A stretch of 64,000 nt of DNA from Haematobia irritans (GCF_050003625.1 NC_134398.1:22358622-22422621); one strand, 5' to 3'; positions 47,581 to 59,930 are shown, counted from the stretch's first letter. Made by a program: numbers and translations. Notes: a model not told the origin generated them from the letters alone.

Positions 47581-48390
47581 TAAAAATTTTTGATATAGAC
47601 GTCAATAGACTTCAGCAAGGACTTATCTTTTCTGCCACAATATTATTCATGTATGCGTGAGTATGAGTTTGAATAGCTGGCCATTATGGATCACAACCAT
47701 AGCAAAGTGTACTTGAATGCATTTCACAATTGGTAAAATCCATTACTCAATTACAGTAGAAATACCGAAATATTCTTCATACGTCTCAAAAGAAGTATTA
47801 CTTAAGGAAATGAGTAGAATAGGGGAAAAATACGAAATATTTATTAAAAGTAAAGTTTATCGACCCAAAGTCGATATACCATGTAGGACTAGCCTTTGCC
47901 AAGGACTGGATATTTAACACTATGTGATTATTTTCCTTTGTTCAAGAACTTTAACCCTTTATTAAAGTTTTTGTTTTTATGTACACAGAGTAAATCCTGA
48001 TAGGATTTACGTGCAAGTCCTTAATTTTTTCTTAATCGCCATTTTCCATTCGTTTTTTTGTTATGGTTGGTCTACCTCTTAATGCAATCTGCTTATCTTG
48101 GTACTTTCCAGTAACTTTGTTTCTTTACTGCTTTCGCTTGCATTACCACAATTTTCTGCCACATAATTCACTGCAGCAAGTGCGAATGACTGAAATTGAC
48201 TAAATGAAAATAAAAGAAGTTTTCTGATTATAAAAATATTCCATTTTTAATATGGCAGCTTATTATGGATTTGTGTAATTTTAATTAAATTTAACAAAAA
48301 TTAATAAATGTATAAGCATAGATTATTGCGATATCCCAAAAAATATTATGAGAGTACACTGTAAAAAATGTGTGTCCTAAATATCAACAA
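47581..48390. other. Unique intronic DNA between 29-bp arrays
   Basis: A frame at 47717-47917 reads IHYSITVEIPKYSSYVSKEV; no domain recognised and no splice context tested. GTAAATCC/GGATTTAC inverted repeat at ~47990-48010. Nothing else recognised. Confidence 0.4.
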
Positions 48391-49068
48391 ATACAAATTT
48401 TGTAAAAATTGTATTTCTATAGAAAATTTTGTCAAAATTTTATTTCTACAAAATTTTTGTCAAAATTGTATTTCCGTTGTAAATCTTGTAAAACATTTTT
48501 TTCTACAGAAAATTTTGTCAAACATTTTTTTTTTCTACAGAAAATTTTGTCAAACACATTTTTCTTTAGTAAATTTTGTTAAAATTTTATTTCTTTAAAA
48601 TATTTTGTCAAAATGTTATTTCCATAGAAAATTTTGTCAAAATGTTATTTCTATAGAAAATTTTGTCAAAATTATATTTCTACAGAAAATTTTTTCAAAA
48701 TTTTTTTTCTATAGAAAATTTATTCAAAATTTTATTTCTATAGAAAATTTTCTTAAAATTTTATTTCAATAGAACATTTTTTCAAAATTTTATTCCCACA
48801 GAATATTGTGTCAAAATTTGATTTCTAAAGAAAAATTTTCTCAAAATTTTATTGTTGTAGTAAATTTTGTCAAAATTAGTTTTCTATAAAAAATTTTGTC
48901 AAAGTTTTATTTCTATAAAAAATTGTGTCAAAATTTTATTTCTATAGAAAATTTTGCCAAAATTTTATTTCCATAAAAAATTTTGTCAACATTTTATTTC
49001 TATAGAAAATTTTGTCATTTTGACATTTTATTTTAATAGAAAATTTTGTTTTTTACTATATAAAATTT

Positions 49069-49092
49069 TGGCATGCTAACCATTGTGGCTCC
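49069..49092 (-). mobile_element. SINE head remnant (24 bp)
   Basis: Reverse complement GGGAGCCACAATGGTTAGCA then TGCC: the SINE 5' end with an 8-base deletion between CCAC and AATGG. Directly ends a 29-bp array. Confidence 0.5.
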
Positions 49093-49494
49093 CGTTTTAA
49101 TGTAAAGAATTATTATTTTCGTATTTAATTGATTTTAGAAATTTTCCAAAAAACGAAAACTCCTTAAAAATCTATTTACTTTAATGGCATATAATCGAAT
49201 GAATTTTCAAATGGTTCTTTTATAGCTTTAGAGAGTTGTACAATGAAGCTTTGGTAGCACTATGAGGTCCTTTGTTCACTTGTATGCAATAGAATATATC
49301 GAATAAATCCATAAATTACCAGGATAATTTTGAAAAACAAAGAATACAAATTCAGATTTTGTTTTGCAATGGTGGCTGCTATGGTAGGAGTGCCACACAA
49401 CCACCTGTAAAACAAAACGTTGTAGAACATCATGCATACTTGCATAACCAATAGATTAGAGGGGGGAGAGAGAGAGAGGAAGAGATTTGTGAGC
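49093..49494. other. Unique DNA at the centre of a large inverted array pair
   Basis: Separates plus-oriented 29-bp arrays on the left from minus-oriented arrays on the right. A minus-strand acceptor-like TTTGTTTTACAG at ~49410 precedes GTGGTTGTGTGGCACTC; the following frame has no receptor similarity. (GA)n-rich patch near 49462-49485. Confidence 0.4.
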
Positions 49495-50080
49495 AGGGTT
49501 GCCATTTTGGTCCGATTGAACCAATATTGATTCAAAAAATTATTAATTTTTAAATTTTGTTGGATGGTCGGACCAAATGCAATTTGGTTGGTTTTGGTCC
49601 ATTTTCGTCAAATCGGTAATTTTTTCAAAATTTTCTATAGAAATAAAGTTTTATCAAAGTATTCTAGATTTGAGGAATTTCCCATAGAAATGAAATTTTG
49701 ACTAACATTTCTATGGAAAGAAAATTTTGACAAAATTTTCTATAGGAATAAAATTTTGACAAATTTTTCTACAGAAATAAAATATTGACAAAATATTCTA
49801 TTGAAAAAAAAAAATTTAAAACATTTCTATACAAATAAAATTTTGACAAAATTTTCTATAGAAATAAAATTTTGACAAACTTTTCTATAGGAATAAAATT
49901 TTGACAAAATTTTCTATAGAAATAAAATTTTGACAAAATTTTCTATTGAAAAAAAAAATTTAAAACATTTCTATACAAATAAAATTTTGACAAAATTTTC
50001 TATGGAAATAAAATTTTGAGAAAATTTTCTATAGAAGTAAAATTTTGACAAAATTTTGTATAGAAATAAAATTGTCTAAA

Positions 50081-50575
50081 TTAACATTTAGACTTATTTT
50101 AATAATATTATGTTATTAATAGTTCGAATTAAACGTAATATGAATTATTATGAATTAAAAAAAATGTATCTTTGAAATCCTAAAACTCATTGAAATTACC
50201 AAATACTTTAGAGTTATTGTGAATTATCATTTAAAAATATTATATGTATGTAGGTTTCGTGGTAGGCTTAAAGACCTACAAACTTTCTATTGCCCTTTAT
50301 ATCTCAAACGGTGAGCATATTTTAATAAACCCACAAAACCCACAAATTATAACTCTTTATTTTTTACTTCCACTTCTCGGTTTTGCCACATGTCATAATT
50401 TCTCAATTACCGAGAAATTATGACCACTGCTTAACATCCACAGCTCTCCTATTGTTAAGGTAACCTCCTGTTGCTCCTCTAACCCACATCATACAGTCCA
50501 CATTATTTACTCCCGGATTTGGTGTCCACTCATTTCTGTGCCCAGCACCAACGTCGCCAAGCCCCCCCATTTTTT
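50081..50575. other. Non-array DNA between 29-bp segments
   Basis: Contains an 8-bp inverted repeat GTCTAAAT/ATTTAGAC at its left edge (~50073-50092) and CATAATTTCTC/GAGAAATTATG at 50394-50422. TAATAAACCCACAAAACCCA and a C-run suggest an unrecognised inserted element. No coding. Confidence 0.4.
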
Positions 50576-51005
50576 AAACAAAAATGTTGACAAAATTTTC
50601 TATAGAAATAAAATGTTACGACAATTTTCTATAGAAATAATATATTACGAAAATTTTCGTTAGAAATGAAATTTTGAGACAATTTTCTATAGAAATAAAA
50701 TTTGACAAAATATTCTATAGTAATCAATTTGTGGCAAATTTTTCCACAGAAATAAAATTTTGACAAAACTTTCTACAGAAATAAAATTTTGACAAAATAT
50801 TCTATAGAAATAAAATGTTGACAAAATTTTCTATAGAAATAAAATTTTGAGAAAATTTTCTATAGAAATAAGATCTTGAGAAAATTTTCTATAGAAATAA
50901 AATTTTGAGAAAATATTCTATAGAAATAAAATTTGACGAACTATTCCATAGAAATAAAATTTTGAGAAAATTTTCTCTAGAAATAAAATTTTGAGAAAAT
51001 TATCT

Positions 51006-51513
51006 TTTTTTATTTTCAGCTTAAAACCATACATTGACTAAACTACAAGTGTAGCTTAACCAACAGAGGAAAAGAATATTTGTCAAATTTATTTGGGCAA
51101 AGCCCTATAGACTGCAAGATGGTTGGATGGACGCACGTTTCGGAATTTTCACATTCCTCATCAGCATCCTCTACTTGCAGCAAAACTATCAACCAATTAT
51201 CAGAATAAATTCAGGCAGTTCATTAAACCCAACAATAAACCACACTTTAACCCTCCGAAAAAAGGCTTTACATTGATAGCCGGCTTATGCCGAAATAAAT
51301 TCGAAAGAAACATATCTCTTTTCCTATGCCACTGTCAAATCATCGATTTGAGTGCATTTGGCTTGGTTTATTTTTGAGCGTGCTTCCTCTTCTTTTTTCA
51401 TTCGTTTTGTTTTTTTATTGTTGGTTTTGTTCTTTGAGCATTGTTGTTATTTTTTTTTTATTTTCAGCTTAAAACCATACATTCACTAAACTACAAGTGT
51501 AGCCTAACCAACA
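51006..51513 (-). mobile_element. Element X with terminal direct repeats (~0.5 kb)
   Basis: TTATTTTCAGCTTAAAACCA, TACATTGACTAAACTACAAG and TGTAGCTTAACCAACA at 51006-51064 are repeated at 51459-51511, ~453 bp apart, so a ~58-bp direct repeat brackets the unit. On the minus strand each repeat starts TGTTGGTTA(A/G)GCTACACT. Between them is GGGCAAAGCCCTATAGACTG, TTCGGAATTTTCACATTCC and GCTTTACATTGATAGCCGGC. It might be a miniature LTR-like or tandem-amplified element; no protease, RT or integrase. Confidence 0.65.
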
Positions 51514-53890
51514 CTTGACATTGTAGTTTTGTCAATTTTGACAAAATATTTTAGAGAAAAAAACAGGAAAAAATTCCTATAAAAATAAAATTTTGACAAA
51601 ATATTCTATAGAAAAAAATTTTGATACAATTTTCTATAGAAATAAAATTTGACGAAATATTCTATAGAAATAAAATTTTGACAAAATTTTCTATAGAAAT
51701 AAAATTTTTACAAAATTTTCTATAAAAATACAATTTTGACAAAATATTCTATAGAAAAAAATTTTGACAAAATTTTCTATAGAAATAAAATTTGACGAAA
51801 TATTCTATAGAAATAAAATGTTGACAAAATTTTCTATAGAAATAAAATTTTGACAAAATTTTCTATAGAAATAAAATTTGACGAAATATTCCATAGAAAT
51901 AAAATTTTGAGAAAATTTTCTATAGAAATAAAATTTTGACAGAAATTCCTATAGAAGTAAAATTTTGAAAAAATTTTTATAGAAATAAAATTTTGACAAC
52001 ATTTTTATAGAAATAAAATGTTGACAAAATTTTTTATAGAACAATTTTTACAAAATTTTTTATAAAAAAATTTTGACAAATTTTTCTGTAGAAATAAAAT
52101 TTTGAGACAATTTTCTATAGAAATAAAATTTTGACAAAATATTCTATTGAAAAAAAAAATTGAAAAAAAAAATCTATAGAAATAAAATGTTCACAAAATT
52201 TTCTATAGAGATAAAATTTTGACTAAATTTTTTATAGAAATAAAATTTTGACAAAATTTTCTGTAGAAATACAATTTTTACAAAATTTTCTATAGAAATC
52301 AAATGTTGACAAAATTTTCTATAGAAATCAAATGTTGACAAAATGTTCTATAGAAATAAAATTTTTGACAAAATTTTCTATTGAAGTAATATTTGACAAG
52401 ATTTTCTATTCAAATAAAATTTTGACAAACTTTTCTATAAAAATATAATTTTGACAAAATTTGCTATAGAAAATTTTTCAAAAAATTTTCTATAGAAATA
52501 AAATTTTGATAAAAATTTCTATAGAAATAAAATTTTTACAAAATATTCTATAGCAAAAAATGTTGACAAAATTTTCTATAGAAATAAAATTCTGACAACA
52601 TTTTCTATAAAAATTAAATTTTGACAAAATATTCAATAGAAAAAAATTTTGACAAAATTTTTATAGAAATAAAATTTTGACAAAATTTTCTATAGAAGTA
52701 AAATTTAGACAAAATATTCTATAGAAAAAAATTTTGACAGAATTTTCTACAGAAATCAAATGTTGACAAAATTTTCAACAGAAATAAAATTTTGACAAAA
52801 TTTTCTATTGAAGTAATATTTTGACAAGATTTTCTATTTAAATAAAATTTTGACAAACTTTTCTATAGAAAAATAATTTTGACAAAATTTGCTATAGAAA
52901 ATTTTTCAAAAAAATTTCTATAGAAATAAAATTTTGACAAAATTTTCTATAGAAATAAAATTTTTACAAAATATTCTATAGAAAAAATTTTTGACAAAAT
53001 TTTCTATAGAAATAAAAGTCTGACAAAATGTGCTATAGAAATAAAATTCTGCCAAATTTTCTATAAAAATTAAATTTTGACAAAATTTTCTATATAAATA
53101 AAATTTTGACAAAATTTTCTATATAAATAAAATTTTGACAAAATATTCTATAGACAAAAATTTTGACAAAATTTTCTATAGAAATAAAATTTTGACAAAA
53201 TTTTCTATAGAAATCAAATGTTGACAAAATTTTCTGTTGAAGTAATATTTTGACAAGATTTTCTATTGAAATACAATTTTGACAAACTTTTCTATAGAAA
53301 TATAATTTTGACAAAATTGGCTATAGAAAATTTTTCAAAAAAATTTTTATAGAAATAACATTTTGACAAAATTTTCTATAGAAATAAAATTTTGACAAAA
53401 TTTTCTATAGAAATAAAATTTTTCAAAATATTCTATAGAAAAAAATTTTGACAAAATTTTCTATAGAAAAAAATTTTGACAAAATTTTCTATAGAAATAA
53501 AATTTTGACAAAATTTTATACAGAAATAAATTTTTGACAAAATTTTCTATAGAAATAAATTTTTGACAAAACTTTCTATAGAAATCAAATTTTCACAAAA
53601 TTTTCTATAGAAATAAAATTTTGACAAAATTTTCTATAGAAATAAACTTTTGACAAAATGTTCTATAGAAAAAAATTTTGACGAAATATTCTATAGAAAT
53701 AAAATGTTGACAAAATTTTGTGTAGAAATAAATTGTTGACAAAATATTCAATAGAAAAAAATTTTGACAAAATTTTTATAGAAATAACATTTTGACAAAA
53801 TTTTCTATAGAAATAAAATTTTGACAAAATTGTCTATTGAAATAACATTTTTGATAGAAATAAAATTTTGACAAAATTTTTCTATCTATG

Positions 53891-55391
53891 ATATATTTTG
53901 GTAATTTGGACAAATGGTTCGCTGGTTCAAATTATGGAAAAATGTTGGTGCAAAAAAATTTCGCTGTGGCAAGACTCTTTGTGAGTGCTCTTTTATGGTT
54001 GCTTAAGCTTTAAGATGGGATTCGAAAGAGATAGGCAAAAACATATGGCAGAACACAGACACTGTCACACACACACACATACATACACCCAATCTCTATG
54101 AACAATTGTTGATTTTGTTATCTCCTTTCATTTGATTACATGAACAAAAAGGTTTTCGTTTACAGCCAGCATTTCTTCGAATAGTTCCAGATAGTTTTAA
54201 GGAATTGTTTCTTTAAGCTCCTTGTTTTTCTTTCGATTCGATTCTTTCGTTTTTAGATATTCTGCAAATGAAAGCTGTAACTTTCTTTTGCTTTCTCAAA
54301 CATATTTCCTAAGGAAAGAAAAAAAAAACAGAAAAACAATGTGAATGCAATAGAAGTTTTGCATAAAAGTAGAAGAGTACTAAAAGAACTTAGATATGCT
54401 ATTAGTCATAAATCTTAACAAAGTTAGGCAACAAAAAAGCATAATTTTTCGTTTCTATGGGGAAAGGGAATCAAAGCTAAATGCGTTGCCATGGTTCAGT
54501 GCATAGCAAAAAGTTTTACAAAGGGCAATTCAAGAGAATTTTAAATTTGTTTGTGGTCTGTTTTTTTTTGTTAGTGCCGGTATTATGGATTAGTTAAAAC
54601 TTTATTTGCCAAAGATATTGGATGTCAAATGACCAATCTTAACCCTTTCGACCAGGTCGGTAAAATATATTCCAATAAATTTTAAAAACACCTCCTGCTA
54701 ATATTTGCTGAAAAATATGGATGACAACTAATTTTTACCGTTTTTTATGATCTTAAGTAGAAAATATTGATTCTCTTTTGCCATCTGATACAAGATATGC
54801 GAAGTTTCATCATGTTTTAATTATTTTACATCATACACTGAAAAAAACAGTGAATAGTGAAAAGTCGATTTTAGACTTTCTTTGTAGTTTTATTTTAAAC
54901 CTACACTCAAAAAAAAAATGAATCCTCTATTTCACTAACGACAAGTTAACTTTATTTTAGTTATTTAGAATTGTTATGTTTGGAGAAAGTTTTCTTTACT
55001 CAAAAACATTTGTATACGCTTAAAAAAAAAGTTTACTTGGATCCAAAGAGCTTGAGGATTTTGGTATTGATTCCGAACCAAAGATACGGCTTCTTTCAAA
55101 ATAAAAATTTAGCAACCCATCTGGCTTTAAATCTAGGATCAATAAATTTAAAATTTAGGATATAGATCTCATTTATCAAATTTTCATTCCCTTTTCGCGG
55201 TTTATTAATAAAGGTACTCACGTACAAACAAATGCCAGTTTAAAAATCTAAATTATTAATTCCAAAAAAACTTTGAACCAAAGACGCTAAATCCTCAAAA
55301 TAAGTCTTAGCCTATATTTGAAGTGTTTTTATCTGTAAAGATTCAATATTTCAGTTAATTTAAGGACAATTTCTTTAAATCAAAAATGTGT
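53891..55391. other. Intronic DNA, mostly unique
   Basis: (CA)n patch at 54068-54085. TTAACCCTTTCGACCAGGTCG at ~54641 resembles a piggyBac-type end but no partner end was found. ACACTGAAAAAAACAGTG (54837 area) and ACACTCAAAAAAAAAATGAA (54903) resemble the CACAGAAAAAA ends of small MITEs. No exon recognised. Confidence 0.4.
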
Positions 55392-55819
55392 TTTTATACC
55401 CTCCACCATAGGATGGGGGGTATATTAACTATGTCATTCCGTTTGTAACACATCGAATTATTGCTCTAAATAAGACCCTATAAAGTATGTATATTCTGGG
55501 TCGTGGTGAAATTCTGAGTCGATCTGAGCATGTCCGTCCGTCCGTCTGTTGAAATCACGCTAACTTCCGAACGAAACAAGCTATCGACTTGAAACTTGGC
55601 ACAAGTAGTTGTTATTGATGTAGGTCGGATGGTATTGCAAATGGGCCATATCGGTCCACTTTTACGTATAGCCCCCATATAAACGGACCCCCAAATTTTG
55701 CTTGCGATGCCTCTAAGAGAAGCAAATTTCATCCGATCCGGCTGAAATTTGGTACATGGTGTTAGTATATGGTATCCAGCAACCATGCAGGCATTGGTTC
55801 CTATCAGTCCATAATTGTA

Positions 55820-56752
55820 AAGGGTGATTTGTTAAGAGCTTGATAACTTTTTTTTTTAAAAAAACGCATAAAATTTGCAAAATCTCATCAGTTCTTTATT
55901 TGAAACGTTAGATTGGTCCATGACATTTACTTTTTGAAGATAATTTCATTTAAATGTTGACCGCGGCTGCGTCTTAGGTGGTCCATTCGGAAAGTCCAAT
56001 TTTGGGCAACTTTTTCGAGCATTTCGGCCGGAATAGCCCGAATTTCTTCGGAAATGTTGTCTTCCAAAGCTGGAATAGTTGCTGGCCTATTTCTGTAGAC
56101 TTTAGACTTGACGTAGCCCCACAAAAAATAGTCTAAAGGCGTCAAATCGCATGATCTTGGTGGCCAACTTACCGGTCCATTTCATGAGATGAATTGTTCT
56201 CCGAAGTTTTCCCTCAAAATGGCCATAGAATCGCGAGCTGTGTGGCATGTAGCGCCATCTTGTTGAAACCACATGTCAACCAAGTTCAGTTCTTCCATTT
56301 TTGGCAACAAAAAGTTTGTTAGCATCGAACGATAGCGATCGCCATTCACCGTAACGTTGCGTCCAACAGCATCTTTGAAAAAATACGGTCCAATGATTCC
56401 ACCAGCGTACAAACCACACCAAACAGTGCATTTTTCGGGATGCATGGGCAGTTCTTGAACGGCTTCTGGTTGCTCTTCACTCCAAATGCGGCAATTTTGC
56501 TTATTTACGTAGCCATTCAACCAGAAATGAGCCTCATCGCTGAACAAAATTTGTCGATAAAAAAGCGGATTTTCTGCCACTGATTTTGGTAATAAAATTC
56601 AATGATTTGCAAGCGTTGCTCGTTAGTAAGTCTATTCATGATGAAATGTCAAAGCATACTGAGCATCTTTCTCTTTGACACCATGTCTGAAATCCCACGT
56701 GATCTGTCAAATACTAATGCATGAAAATCCTAACCTCAAAAGAATCACCCTT
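55820..56752 (-). mobile_element. Mariner/Tc1-like transposon, internally deleted, copy 2
   Basis: Ends AAGGGTGATTTGTTAAGAGC and TTTTGAGGTTAGG's complement CCTAACCTCAAAAGAATCAC, CCTT. Flanked by TA (55818-55819 and 56753-56754); removing it with one TA restores the HINE unit ATAATTGTATATAGCTCCCA. 933 bp. The internal deletion has a different breakpoint (56579-56581) from copy 1. Confidence 0.95.
55927..56639 (-). pseudogene. Mariner/Tc1-like transposase, deleted and with a stop
   Basis: ATG at 56639 gives MNRLTNEQRLQIIEFYYQNQ, a start of the N-terminal DNA-binding region, cut by the deletion with a frame change. The catalytic part continues nearly identical to copy 1 but an AGA>TGA change (Arg133 in copy 1 numbering) stops it after GEQFIS; beyond it the frame is open again through WPPRSCDLTPLDYF to the same end HLNEIIFKK. 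One Lys>Arg difference (YRNKPA/YRNRPA). All three catalytic Asp are present but split. Confidence 0.9.
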
Positions 56753-57197
56753 TATATAGCTCCCATATAAACCGTTCCCCAAATTTGTCCTCCGGTGCCT
56801 TTTGGAGACGCAAAATTCACCCGATCTGGTTGAAATTTGGTACGTGGTGGTAGTATATGATATTTAACAAACATGCCAAAAGTGGTCCATATCAGTCCAT
56901 AATCATATATAGCCCCCATATAAACCGATCCCGAGATTTGGTGTTGAGTTGAAATTTGGTACATTGTGCTTGTATATGGCCGTTAACAACCATGCCTAAC
57001 TAGGTCCATATCGGTCTATAGTTATATATTGACCTGAGATAAACCGATCCCCAATCACACAAAAATTGGTCCATATCAAGTTCATAATTGTATACGTACC
57101 GTGCAAAAAGTCCATATCGATTCGTAATTATTTGTAGACTTAACTATACATAACTTTTTGTCTAATATATACCACGTATGGACTAACTCACAATTTA

Positions 57198-58107
57198 AAC
57201 AAGTAAGGAAAGTCTAAAGTCGGGCGGTGCCGACTATATTATACCCTGCTCCACTTTGTAAATCCACATGTTCGAGACCATATCACATCCGTCAAATGTG
57301 TTGGGGGCTATATAAAGGTTTATCCCAAATACATACATTTAAATATCACTCGATCTGGAAGAATTTGATAGACTTCTACAAAATCTATAGAGTCAAAATT
57401 TAAGTCGGTTAATGCACTAGGGTGGAACACAATGTTAGTAAAAAATATGGGAAACGTTTAAATCTGAAGCAATTCTAAGGAAACTTCGCAAAAGTTTATT
57501 TATAATTTATCTCTCGATATATATGTATTGGAAGTTTAGGATAATTAGAGTCATTTTTACAACTTTTCGACTAAGCGGTGGCGATTTTACAAGGAAAATG
57601 TTGGTATTTTGACCATTTTTGTCGAAATCAGAATAACATATATATTGGAGCTATATCTAAATCTGAACCGATTTCAACCAAATTTGGCACGCATAGCTAC
57701 AATGCTAATTTTGCTCCCTGTGCAAAATTTCATCTAAATCGGACCAAAAAATTGGCATCTGTGGTCATATGAGTGTAAATCGGCCGAAAGCTATATATGG
57801 GAGCTATATCTAAATCTGAACCGATTTCAACCAAATTTAGCACGTATAGCTACAATGCTAATTCTACTAACTGTGCAAAATTTCAACTAAATCGGAGTTA
57901 AAAATTGGCCTCTGTGGTCATATGAGAGTAAATCGGGCGAAAGCTATATACGGGAGATATATCTAAATCTGAACCGATTTCAACCAAATTTGGCACGCAT
58001 AGCTACAATGCTAATTCTACTCTCTGTGCAAAATTTCAACTAAATCGGAGTTAAAAATTGCACTAACTTATAATACCCTGTTCCACAGTGTGGAGTAGGG
58101 TATAAAA
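57198..58107 (-). mobile_element. HINE sub-family 1, copy c
   Basis: Opens AACAAGTAAGGAAAGTC, stem AGTCGG/CCGACT, TATTATACCCTGCTCCACTT; closes ATAATACCCTGTTCCACAG, GTGGAGTAGGGTATAAAA. Sub-terminal repeats TACCCTGCTCCAC and GTGGAGTAGGGTA: both ends carry CTCCAC/GTGGAG where copy b has CACCAC/GTGGTG. Three 153-bp units. The (CAGA)n/core part before the closing end is deleted. Inserted in a sub-family 2 HINE at ACAATTTA | AAACGATG. Confidence 0.85.
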
Positions 58108-58473
58108 ACGATGTTAAGAATGTTTAAGATACCACAACCCAAGTAATTCGATTGTGTATGATAGTCTTTCGTAGAAGTTTCTACGCAATCCATGGTGGAG
58201 GGTACATAAGATTCGGCCTGGCCGAACTTACGGCCGTATATACTTGTTTTACTTTAAGATAATTATCCCTAGTTCAAAGACATGCGACTATAACGGGGGA
58301 ACGAAAATGTACAAAATTTGTATCCTAAGATTAATGAAAAAATTTTTTGAAGCAAATATTATAAACTTTATTTTAATTAAAATTTCATTATTTTAAAGAA
58401 ATTTATCCTTCATATTTTGTAAATTTCGCAGCCTAAAATATATGTTGCGATATCTTTAATATCACGAAAATAT

Positions 58474-59930
58474 TTTTATACCCTCCACCATAGGATGGGG
58501 GTATATTAACTTTGTCATTCCGTTTGTAACACATCGAAATATTGCTCTAAGACCCCATAAAGTATATATATTCTGGGTCGTGGTGAAATTCTGAGTCGAT
58601 CTAAGCATGTCCGTCCGTCCGTCTGTCCGGCTGTCCGTCCGTCTGTGGAAATCACGCTAACTTCCGAACGAAACAAGCTATCGACTTGAAACTTGGCACA
58701 AGTAGTTGTTATTGATGTAGGTCGGATGGTATTGAAAATCGGCCATATCGGACCACGTTTACGTATAGTCCCCATATAAACCGATCCCCAAATTTGGCTT
58801 GGGGAGCCTCCCGGAGAAGCAAAATTCATCCGATCCTGTTGAAATTTGGTACCTGAGGTTAGTATACGGCCTCTAACAACCATGCAAAAATTGGTCCATA
58901 TCGGTTCATAATTATATATAGCTCCCATATAAACCGATCCCCAGATTTGAACTCCGGAGCCTCTTGGAGGAGCAAAATTCATCCGATCCAATTGAAATTT
59001 AGTACGTGGTGTTAGTATATAGTCTCTAACAACCATGCAAAAATTGGTCCATATCGGTTCATAATTATATATAGCTCCCATATAAACCGATCCCCAGATT
59101 TGACCTCAGGACCCTCTTGGAGGAGCGAAATTCATCCGATCCAGTTGAAATTTGGTACATGGTGTTAGTATATGGTATCTAACAACCATGCAAAAATTGG
59201 TCCATATCGGTCCATAATTATATATAGCAAAAGTCATGCGATGCGGTTGAAATTTGGTACATTTTGGCAATATATGGCCTCTAACAGCCATGTAAAAATT
59301 GGTCAATATCGGTCTTTAGTTATATATAGCCGATGACTTATTACACAAAAATTGGTCCATATCGCCAAAAATAATCTACCAAAACTTTATTTCCATAGAA
59401 AATTTTGTCAAATTTTATTACTATAGAAAGTTGTGTCAAAATTTCATTTCTATAGAAAGTTTTGTCAAACGTTTATATCTATAGAAATGTTTGTCAAAAT
59501 TTTATTTTTATAGAAAATTTTGTAAAAAATTTATTTCTGTAGAAAATTTTGTCAACATTTTATTTCTATACAAAATTTTGTCAACATTTTACTTCCATAG
59601 AAAATTTTGTCAACATTTTATTTCTATAGAAAATTTTGTCAAGTTTTTATTTCTATAGAAAATTTTGTCAAAATTTTATTTCTATAGACAATTTTGTCAA
59701 GTTTTCATTTCTATAGAAAATTTTGTCAAACTATATTATATACGTATTTAATCGGCCTTTTTTTGTTTAATATATACCCCGTATGGGCTAACTTACAATT
59801 TAGAAGGCAGTGTTAAAAAGTTTTACGATTCGATTGTGGATGACAGCCTTTAGTAGAAGTTCCTACGCAATCCATGGTGGAGGGTACATAAGATTCGGCC
59901 TGGCCGAACTTACGGCCGTATATACTTGTT
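58474..59930 (+). mobile_element. HINE sub-family 2, full-length copy (1.46 kb)
   Basis: TTTTATACCCTCCACCATAG, GATGGGGGTATATTAAC, AAAGTATATATATTCTGGGT, CTGAGTCGATCTAAGCATGT, (CCGT)n; three 153-bp units (58745-59240), partial leader GCCAAAAATAATCTACCAAA, ~12 29-bp units (59375-59730), ACGTATTTAATCGGCC, ATCCATGGTGGAGGGTACAT, TTCGGCCTGGCCGAA, TATACTTGTT. Sub-terminal repeats TACCCTCCACCAT/ATGGTGGAGGGTA are perfect inverses. A 188-codon minus frame over the 153-bp units is a repeat effect. Confidence 0.9.

Larger units (their letters stand above)
44815..49065 (+). repeat. 29-bp minisatellite super-array, plus orientation
   Basis: Array segments 44815-46150, 46300-47580 and 48395-49065, separated by element X and by 0.8 kb of unique DNA. 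Higher-order duplication: 45754-46010 and 46800-47020 share the same series of variants (GAAATTTTTGTAAACATTTT, TAATTTTTCTATAGAAAATT, GGCAAATTTTTATTTCTATA). Open frames inside are repeat artefacts. Confidence 0.95.
49495..53890 (-). repeat. 29-bp minisatellite super-array, minus orientation
   Basis: Starts with GGGTTGCCATTTTGGTCCGA (a leader-like head), then array segments 49625-50080, 50576-51005 and 51514-53890 with GAAATAAAATTTTGACAAAA units. Higher-order repetition: a ~480-bp block with GAAGTAATATTTGACAAGATT and GCTATAGAAAATTTTTCAAA recurs at ~52385, ~52805 and ~53230. Confidence 0.95.
55392..58248 (+). mobile_element. HINE sub-family 2 carrying two later insertions
   Basis: 5' end TTTTATACCCTCCACCATAG with the core (AAAGTATGTATATTCTGGGT, CTGAGTCGATCTGAGCATGT, CCGTCCGTCCGTCTG). 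153-bp units are broken by a mariner (55820-56752) and continue to ~57100; then ATATATACCACGTATGGACT, broken by a sub-family 1 HINE (57198-58107), then ATCCATGGTGGAGGGTACAT, palindrome TTCGGCCTGGCCGAA and TATACTTGTT. It lacks the 29-bp array. Its order of insertions gives a relative age: this element, then mariner and sub-family 1. Confidence 0.85.

Noticed and set aside
45517..47593. Many 60-100-codon frames of the FYFYRKFCQNFIS type in the 29-bp arrays (also 36450-37313 and 52918-53314)
   Set aside because: Three 29-bp units read in three frames give a 29-residue pattern; no start context, no conservation beyond the repeat.
47717..47917. 66-codon plus-strand frame
   Set aside because: No domain, no paralogue in the window, opposite strand to the host gene; unsupported as a gene.
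49260..49535. Possible minus-strand exon after TTTGTTTTACAG
   Set aside because: The downstream frame shows no similarity to receptor segments that are missing (ligand-binding domain, TM1-TM3) and no donor was convincing.
54641..54665. piggyBac-type end TTAACCCTTTCGACC (also ~63583)
   Set aside because: No matching inverted end with TTAA was found within reach.
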